Below are positions 5,784 to 10,096 of a DNA stretch of 10,096 bases, one piece after another. The position numbers and the translations under genes were made by a program. Numbering within the stretch: position 1 is the stretch's first letter; every line of letters begins with the position of its first letter. Source of the stretch: JBFLVN01 sp040758475 (GTDB taxonomy: Bacteria; JAGRBM01); assembly GCA_040758475.1 (NCBI GenBank), contig JBFLVN010000131.1:1-10096 (forward strand). The letters are read 5' to 3'. The notes under the pieces were generated by a model. The model searched no databases and was not told where the DNA came from. It was given only the letters and a program-made list of their open reading frames with translations.

Positions 5784-6590
5784 GCCGAACGGAAGAAAAA
5801 GACGACCCTGGAACTCAAGGCCATGAAGGAGCGTGGCGAGAAGATCGCCATGATCACGGCCTACGACGCCACCTTCACGCGCATCCTGGACGGCGCCGGG
5901 GTGGACATGGTCCTCGTCGGCGATTCCCTCGGTATGGTGATCCAGGGTTATACGGATACGCTCCACGTGACTTTGGATGAGATCGTCTACCACGCCCGCA
6001 TCGTGCGGCGCGGGATTTCGAAGTCCCACCTCTGCGTCGATCTTCCGTTCATGAGTTATCAGGTTTCCCCCGAGCAGACGCTTGAGAGCGCGGGCCGTTT
6101 GATGAAAGAAGGCGGCGCCGAGTCGGTGAAGCTCGAAGGGGGCGCCTGGGTGGCCGACCGGGTTTTCCGCCTCACCCAGTGCGGCATCCCCGTGGTGGGG
6201 CACATCGGATTAACGCCCCAGTCCATCCACCAATTTGGCGGCTTCAAGATTCAAGGAAGAGACGAAGCTTCGGCCAAGGCCCTTAAAGATGCGGCCGTTT
6301 CTTTGGAACAAGCCGGTGCGTTCGCCCTGGTGCTGGAAGGAATCCCGGCGAAACTGGCAGGCGAGATCACCAAGTCCATTTCGATCCCCACCATCGGCAT
6401 CGGCGCCGGGCCCGATTGCGACGGACAAGTCCTCGTGATCTACGACCTCCTCGGCATGGACAACCAGTTCAATCCCAAGTTCGCGAAGAAATACGCGCGG
6501 CTCGCCGACACGATCGGAGAGGCCGTGCAGAGCTACATCAAGGAAGTTCGCGACGGCGCGTTCCCGGGAACGGAACACACGTACTCGTGA
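5781..6590 (+). CDS. panB: 3-methyl-2-oxobutanoate hydroxymethyltransferase (ketopantoate hydroxymethyltransferase)
   Basis: PanB transfers a hydroxymethyl group from 5,10-methylenetetrahydrofolate to 2-ketoisovalerate, giving ketopantoate, the first committed step to pantothenate. With the GTG at 5781 it has 269 residues, typical for the family. The N-terminus KKKTTLELKAMKERGEKIAMITAYD is family-like (residues 5-29). Metal ligands D48 (LVGDSLGM) and D87 (CVDLPFMSY), substrate-site K117 and E119 (SVKLEGG), and the catalytic Glu E186 (LVLEGIP) are all present. GHIGLTPQSIHQFGG, and IGIGAGPDCDGQVLV with YDLLGM, complete the pattern. It is the first gene of panBCD and is preceded by a structured leader that may control it. 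Seven bases separate its stop from panC. Confidence 0.98.
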   Translation: MAERKKKTTLELKAMKERGEKIAMITAYDATFTRILDGAGVDMVLVGDSLGMVIQGYTDTLHVTLDEIVYHARIVRRGISKSHLCVDLPFMSYQVSPEQTLESAGRLMKEGGAESVKLEGGAWVADRVFRLTQCGIPVVGHIGLTPQSIHQFGGFKIQGRDEASAKALKDAAVSLEQAGAFALVLEGIPAKLAGEITKSISIPTIGIGAGPDCDGQVLVIYDLLGMDNQFNPKFAKKYARLADTIGEAVQSYIKEVRDGAFPGTEHTYS

Positions 6591-6597
6591 GATAACC

Positions 6598-7434
6598 ATG
6601 CAGATCATCGAAAAAATCTCCGAGATCCGTGCCCTCTCCCGGGGCGAGCGCGCCAAGGGCGGGAAGGTGGCCTTCGTGCCCACCATGGGATTCCTCCACG
6701 ACGGCCATGCCTCGCTTTTGAGCGAAGGCCGCCGCCGGGGGGAATTCCTCGTTCTTTCGATCTTTGTGAACCCGACGCAGTTCGACCGCAAGGAAGATCT
6801 GGAAAAATACCCCCGCGATCTGGAGCGGGATTTCGCCCTCGCCCGCCGCTGCGGCGTGGATGCCGTGTGGGTGCCTACTGCGCAGGAGATGTACCCGGAA
6901 GGGTACGAGACCTTCGTGCAGGTGGGGGATATCGCGGCGCCCCTGTGCGGTGCCACGCGCCCCGGCCACTTCCGCGGCGTCGCCACGGTCGTCTCGAAAC
7001 TCTTCATCGCCGTGGAGCCGGACGTGGCTCTCTTCGGAGAGAAGGATTACCAGCAGCTCGCCGTCATCCGGCGGATGACCAAAGACCTGGGACTTCCGGT
7101 CGAAATCGTGGGCATGCCGACTCTCCGCGATCCGGACGGCCTTGCCATGAGCAGCCGGAACTCCCGGCTTTCGGCCTCCGACCGGCCGCAAGCACTCTCG
7201 CTCTACCGCTCCATCCAGGCGGTGCGGAAAGCCTTCCAGGCGGGCGAGCGGGACGCGAGAAAGCTCGAAGCGATCGCCAAGAAGGAACTCGAAGGACTCA
7301 AAGTGGATTACGCGGAGGTCCGCGACGCGGACTCTCTGCGGGAAATAAAGGATGTAAAGGGCCGCGCCCTCTACGCGGTGGCGGCCTTTGTGAAGGGTGT
7401 GCGTTTGATTGACAACACGGTCCTGGGGACTTGA
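6598..7434 (+). CDS. panC: Pantothenate synthetase (pantoate--beta-alanine ligase)
   Basis: PanC condenses pantoate with beta-alanine using ATP, through a pantoyl-adenylate, to give pantothenate. The 278-residue protein shows the nucleotidyltransferase motif PTMGFLHDGH (28-37) with H34-x-G-H37, SIFVNPTQF (54-62) for pantoate and ATP binding, RPGHFRGVATVV (121-132), LFGEKDYQQL (145-154), and the KMSKS-like segment GLAMSSRN (181-188). The small C-terminal domain (about 190-278) is complete. The start ATG lies seven bases after the panB stop with only a weak GTGAG upstream, so translational coupling to panB is likely. panD follows after 33 bases. Confidence 0.98.
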   Translation: MQIIEKISEIRALSRGERAKGGKVAFVPTMGFLHDGHASLLSEGRRRGEFLVLSIFVNPTQFDRKEDLEKYPRDLERDFALARRCGVDAVWVPTAQEMYPEGYETFVQVGDIAAPLCGATRPGHFRGVATVVSKLFIAVEPDVALFGEKDYQQLAVIRRMTKDLGLPVEIVGMPTLRDPDGLAMSSRNSRLSASDRPQALSLYRSIQAVRKAFQAGERDARKLEAIAKKELEGLKVDYAEVRDADSLREIKDVKGRALYAVAAFVKGVRLIDNTVLGT

Positions 7435-7467
7435 AAGGGCCCCAAGGAGCCTAAACGAGGTGCAACC

Positions 7468-7863
7468 ATGCGACGGACCATGATGAAAGGGAAAATCCAC
7501 CGGGCGACCGTAACGGAGGCCTGCCTCCACTACGAGGGCTCGGTGACGATCGACAAGGACCTGCTCGAAGCGGCCGACATCATCCCCTACGAGTCGGTGG
7601 ACATCTACAACGTCTCGAACGGCCTGCGATTTCGCACCTACGCCATCGAAGGCGAGCGCGGCAAGGGCGATATTTGTTTGAACGGCGCCGCCGCCCGGAT
7701 GGTCTCCCCGGGTGATTTGGTCATCATCGCCTCCTACGCCGAGTTCGACGAAACCGAGGCGAAGGCGTTAAAGCCCAAGAACGTTTTCGTGGACGCGAAC
7801 AACCGGATCGCCGACAAGCGCCACTTCGAGATCGTGAGCGCCGGGACGAACCGGAAGTACTGA
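7468..7863 (+). CDS. panD: Aspartate 1-decarboxylase precursor
   Basis: PanD decarboxylates L-aspartate to beta-alanine, the second substrate of PanC. The proenzyme cleaves itself at Gly24-Ser25 (HYEGSVTID), turning the serine into the pyruvoyl cofactor; both residues are present at the same numbers as in E. coli PanD. K9 (KGKIHR), R54, T57 and Y58 (GLRFRTYAI) and the NGAAARMVSPGDLVIIASYA segment are also conserved. Length 131 is normal. The ATG at 7468 has GAGGT six bases upstream and gives exact E. coli-like numbering, so it is preferred to the ATGs at 7480 and 7483. It is the last gene of the operon and is followed by a strong terminator. Some bacteria also use a PanM partner for PanD maturation; none is seen here. 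Confidence 0.98.
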   Translation: MRRTMMKGKIHRATVTEACLHYEGSVTIDKDLLEAADIIPYESVDIYNVSNGLRFRTYAIEGERGKGDICLNGAAARMVSPGDLVIIASYAEFDETEAKALKPKNVFVDANNRIADKRHFEIVSAGTNRKY

Positions 7864-7896
7864 GCGCCGGTCAACGGCTTCTTTCAGGTTCCAATG

Positions 7897-7930
7897 AAAG
7901 AGGGCCCTCGCCGGGCCCTCTTTTTTATTT
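7897..7930 (+). terminator. Rho-independent terminator of panBCD
   Basis: AAAGAGGGCCC (7897-7907) and GGGCCCTCTTT (7913-7923) form a perfect 11-bp stem around the five-base loop TCGCC. The T-rich tail TTTTTTATTT covers 7921-7930. The A-rich 5' side would make it work in both directions. It closes the pan operon before the pilT promoter region. Confidence 0.93.
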
Positions 7931-8017
7931 CGCGGCAACGGCGCCTTCTCCTGCCCGGTTTGGCATTCGGGGCACCCGCGCACTATTCTCACCCTCTCGT
8001 TTGTACCAGCAACATGC

Positions 8018-8040
8018 CCCCGCGCGGGGTTAGGTGAGGC
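8018..8040 (+). promoter_or_regulatory. Palindrome and ribosome binding site before pilT
   Basis: CCCCGCGCGGGG at 8018-8029 is a perfect 12-bp palindrome. AGGTGAGG at about 8032-8039 is a good Shine-Dalgarno sequence eight bases before the ATG at 8048. The gap from the pan terminator to pilT (about 120 bases) must hold a promoter, but none is clearly recognised. Confidence 0.5.
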
Positions 8041-8047
8041 GCCGCTC

Positions 8048-9223
8048 ATGGAACTAAACGATATTCTCAAGGTCGGCCTTGGGGAGAAGGCTTCCGACGT
8101 ACACATCAAGGCGGGCCTGCCGCCCATCTTCCGCATCCACGGCGACCTCGTACCCTATAAGAGCGCTCCGCGCCTTACCCCCGACGTCATCAACAAGATG
8201 GCCTTCGGGATCATGAACAACGCCCAAAAAGAGCGTTTCAAGCAGTACAACGAATGCGACCTGGCCTACGGCGTCCCGGGCCTGGGGCGCTTCCGCGTGA
8301 ACGTGTTCCAGCAGCGTGGCACGGTGGGCATGGTGCTTAGGTCCATTCCGTTCAACATCCAGACCGTCGAGCAGTTAAATCTTCCCAAGGTCTGCGAGAA
8401 GATCTCCTCGAACGAGCGCGGCCTCGTCCTCGTCACCGGCACCACGGGGTCCGGTAAATCGACGACGCTTGCCGCCATGATCGATTACATCAACTCCCAC
8501 CGCACCTGCCACATCGTCACGATCGAGGACCCCATCGAGTTTCTCCACCGCGACAAGAAAAGCATCGTGAACCAGCGCGAAGTGGGCTTCGACACGGTGG
8601 GTTTCGCCCCGGCCCTCCGGAGCGCGCTGCGCCAGGACCCGGATGTGATTCTCGTCGGCGAAATGCGCGACTTCGAGACCATCGAGATCGCGCTGACGGC
8701 CGCCGAGACGGGCCATTTGGTCTTCTCGACGGTCCACACCCTGGACGCTCCGGAGACGATCACCCGTATCGTCACGAGCTTCCCGCCCTACCAGCAGAAC
8801 CAGGTGCGGCTCCAGCTCTCGGGCATCCTGAAGGCCGTCATCTCCCAGCGCCTCGTTCCGAAAAAGGACGGGAAGGGCCGCGTTCCCGCCTGCGAAATCA
8901 TGGTGGCGAGCGCCCGCGTCCGCGATTGCATCGCGGACAAGGAGAAATTCAAGGAACTCACCGATTCGATCGCCAAGGGTTTCCAGACCTACGGCATGCA
9001 GACCTTCGATCAGTCCCTGATGATGCTCCTAAAGCAGGGGCTCGTTTCGTACGAGGAAGCCCTCCGCCAGTGCACGAACCCCGACGACTTCGCCCTCCGT
9101 GTCTCGGGCATCAGCGGCACCTCCGACTCCACCTTCTCCGAATTCGAGAAGGGCGGCGGCGAAGGGGCTGCCGAAGAGCCGGCGGACATCGGCGGCGGGG
9201 ACATGGAGATCGACCGCTTCTGA
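8048..9223 (+). CDS. pilT: Type IV pilus retraction ATPase PilT
   Basis: PilT is the hexameric cytoplasmic ATPase that drives pilus retraction and twitching motility. The 391-residue protein has the N-terminal domain (KASDVHIKAGLPPIFRIHGDL, from residue 14), Walker A GTTGSGKST (131-139), Asp box TIEDPIEF (158-165), Walker B DPDVILVGEMRD (197-208) with catalytic E205, and His box GHLVFSTVHT (222-231). Downstream, VPACEIMVAS and the helix VRDCIADKEKFKEL occupy the place of the AIRNLIRE retraction motif, which is not conserved literally. FQTYGMQTFDQSL and a long C-terminal tail follow, rich in Gly, Ser and acidic residues (EFEKGGGEGAAEEP). A PilU-type paralogue is possible, but PilT fits better by length. 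No other pilus genes are in the window. recX follows after 65 bases. Confidence 0.92.
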   Translation: MELNDILKVGLGEKASDVHIKAGLPPIFRIHGDLVPYKSAPRLTPDVINKMAFGIMNNAQKERFKQYNECDLAYGVPGLGRFRVNVFQQRGTVGMVLRSIPFNIQTVEQLNLPKVCEKISSNERGLVLVTGTTGSGKSTTLAAMIDYINSHRTCHIVTIEDPIEFLHRDKKSIVNQREVGFDTVGFAPALRSALRQDPDVILVGEMRDFETIEIALTAAETGHLVFSTVHTLDAPETITRIVTSFPPYQQNQVRLQLSGILKAVISQRLVPKKDGKGRVPACEIMVASARVRDCIADKEKFKELTDSIAKGFQTYGMQTFDQSLMMLLKQGLVSYEEALRQCTNPDDFALRVSGISGTSDSTFSEFEKGGGEGAAEEPADIGGGDMEIDRF

Positions 9224-9249
9224 TTTCTTTGCTTGAAGAGACTCTCGCG

Positions 9250-9271
9250 GGGGCGCAGGCGGCTGCGCCCC
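9250..9271 (+). terminator. Hairpin between pilT and recX
   Basis: GGGGCGCAG (9250-9258) and CTGCGCCCC (9263-9271) form a perfect 9-bp stem with a GCGG loop. It is followed by TGCGCGTTT, so the T tract is poor. It may be a partial terminator, an RNA-stability element, or a stem between cotranscribed genes. The recX ribosome binding site begins ten bases after it. Confidence 0.4.
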
Positions 9272-9288
9272 TGCGCGTTTGAGGGGCC

Positions 9289-9795
9289 ATGCCATCGGCC
9301 GGTGACAAGAGAGAAAAACGCCCCCGCGCGACGGCTTTGGAACAAGCCGTCCGTTATCTTTCGCGCCGGACGGTTTCGGAGCAAAGGCTCCGCGAGTACC
9401 TCTCCCGCAAAGGGTACGGCGAGGACGACATCGGAAAAGCCGTCGAGCGGCTCAAGGAGAAAAAATACCTCTCCGACAAGGACCTGGCCCGCGCCCGGGC
9501 CGGAGCGCTCTTGAAGCGGAGCGGTTATTGGGGAAGGGCGATCCGGCACAAGCTCCGGGAAGAGGGGATCGGCAAAGAAGACGCCGCGGAGGCCGAGCGA
9601 GCCGTGGGGCAGGAAGAAGACCCCAAGCAGCTTGCCCGGGGGCTCGTCGAGCGCCGGTACGGCGCGAACTGGCAAGAAACCCCCCGCCGCCGGGTGGCGT
9701 CCTTTCTGGAGCGCCGCGGCTTTTCCCCGGACGTCATCGTACCCATCTTGCGCGAGCTAAAATCCCCACCGGAAGGGGAGGAAAGCGGGGAATAA
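9289..9795 (+). CDS. recX: Regulatory protein RecX
   Basis: RecX binds RecA filaments and modulates (usually inhibits) recombinase activity. The 168-residue, highly charged protein shows the tandem three-helix repeats of the family. The first is ALEQAVRYLSRRTVSEQRLREYLSRKG with VERLKEKKYLSDKDLARARAG (about 17-71). The second is SGYWGRAIRHKLREEGIG with the following acidic helix (about 76-105). The third is LARGLVERRYG, RRVASFLERRGFSPDVIVPIL (about 114-158). The ATG at 9289 has GAGGGG just upstream. There is no recA in the window, although recX often neighbours recA. Here its partner is alaS downstream, another common arrangement. Confidence 0.93.
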   Translation: MPSAGDKREKRPRATALEQAVRYLSRRTVSEQRLREYLSRKGYGEDDIGKAVERLKEKKYLSDKDLARARAGALLKRSGYWGRAIRHKLREEGIGKEDAAEAERAVGQEEDPKQLARGLVERRYGANWQETPRRRVASFLERRGFSPDVIVPILRELKSPPEGEESGE

Positions 9796-9883
9796 GCCGC
9801 TTTTCCTCTCCGGCCCGGAAGGATTATGGTAGCGCCCCCGCTGGGCGGATTTCCCGCGCCGGTGGCTTGTTTGGAAACTTTTC

Positions 9884-10096
9884 ATGGCGAAAAAACTCTC
9901 CACCGCTCAAATCCGCGAGGCGTTCCTGGTCTTCTTCGAGAGCAAGGGGCACCGCCGCGTCCCTTCTTCGCCCCTCGTCCCCATGCTCGCCCCCGGGAAG
10001 ACGGACGAGACCATCCTCTTTACCAACGCCGGCATGAACCAGTTCAAGCGGACGTTTCTGGGGGAGGAAAAGCGCGACTACACCCGGGCCACCACC
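9884..10096 (+). CDS. alaS: Alanyl-tRNA synthetase, N-terminal fragment (runs off window)
   Basis: AlaS charges tRNA-Ala with alanine and edits mischarged serine and glycine. Only the first 71 residues are in the window. They match the class II motif 1 region of AlaS: STAQIREAFLVFFESKGHRR, VPSSPLVP, ETILFTNAGMNQFK and FLGEEKRDYTRATT. The frame is still open at the right edge. The ATG at 9884 gives the standard N-terminus, with a weak GGA about nine bases upstream. The 88-base gap after recX has no clear terminator. A TATGGT at 9825-9830 could be a -10 box, but no good -35 accompanies it, so readthrough from pilT-recX is equally possible. Confidence 0.97.
   Translation, partial: MAKKLSTAQIREAFLVFFESKGHRRVPSSPLVPMLAPGKTDETILFTNAGMNQFKRTFLGEEKRDYTRATT

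Noticed and set aside
5522..5826. Short plus-strand open frames upstream of panB as a leader peptide or small gene
   Set aside because: They lack ribosome binding sites and cross the hairpins. The composition looks like translated repeat sequence.
5448..6203. A 251-codon minus-strand open frame opposite panB and its leader
   Set aside because: It is antisense to conserved panB codons and has no recognisable domain. Its C-terminal part lies in palindromic leader sequence.
6538..7530. A 330-codon minus-strand open frame opposite panC
   Set aside because: It mirrors the panC reading frame; panC itself carries all catalytic motifs.
7960..7985. A GGCAT...GGCAC sequence resembling a sigma54 promoter before pilT
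   Set aside because: The GG and GC elements are separated by 8 bases instead of the 10 needed for a -24/-12 promoter.

Overview
The window is a chromosomal segment of a GC-rich (roughly 60-65% by eye) Gram-negative-type bacterium. It carries a type IV pilus retraction ATPase, RmuC, a complete panBCD operon, and the recX-alaS pair. Intergenic regions are filled with palindromic repeats of the kind seen in deltaproteobacterial, Nitrospirota-like and candidate-phylum genomes. The gene content does not fix the phylum.

Layout. (1) Positions 1-762 hold the 3' part of a clearly AT-richer gene whose product looks like a divergent class III nucleotidyl cyclase. It is probably acquired DNA and is cut by the left window edge. 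(2) A minus-strand block, read right to left, runs folD, Rid-family gene, gcvT, small membrane protein, then rmuC. folD and the Rid gene overlap by an ATGA or nearly so. Palindromic repeats lie between the Rid gene and gcvT (3551-3630) and between the small membrane protein gene and rmuC (2049-2137). (3) A divergent, palindrome-dense non-coding region (4912-5218) leads into a 63-residue MerR/excisionase-like HTH protein with a perfect TATAAT box placed so that its mRNA could be leaderless. (4) A 370-base structured leader ends in a terminator-like hairpin directly before the panB ribosome binding site. (5) panB, panC and panD follow as a compact plus-strand operon closed by a strong intrinsic terminator. 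(6) pilT, recX and the first 71 codons of alaS complete the window.

How the genes fit together. GcvT makes, and FolD interconverts, 5,10-methylenetetrahydrofolate, which is the one-carbon donor used by PanB. PanB gives ketopantoate; PanC joins pantoate to the beta-alanine made by PanD, giving pantothenate for coenzyme A. The ketopantoate reductase (PanE) is not in the window. The two divergent blocks therefore meet at a shared metabolite, with a small HTH protein between them. pilT, recX and alaS are unrelated in function to the pan genes.

The most unusual items are the cyclase-like gene on AT-rich DNA, the structured panB leader with a possible attenuator, the Rid protein lacking the RidA catalytic arginine, and the repeat that supplies the stop codon of the small membrane protein.
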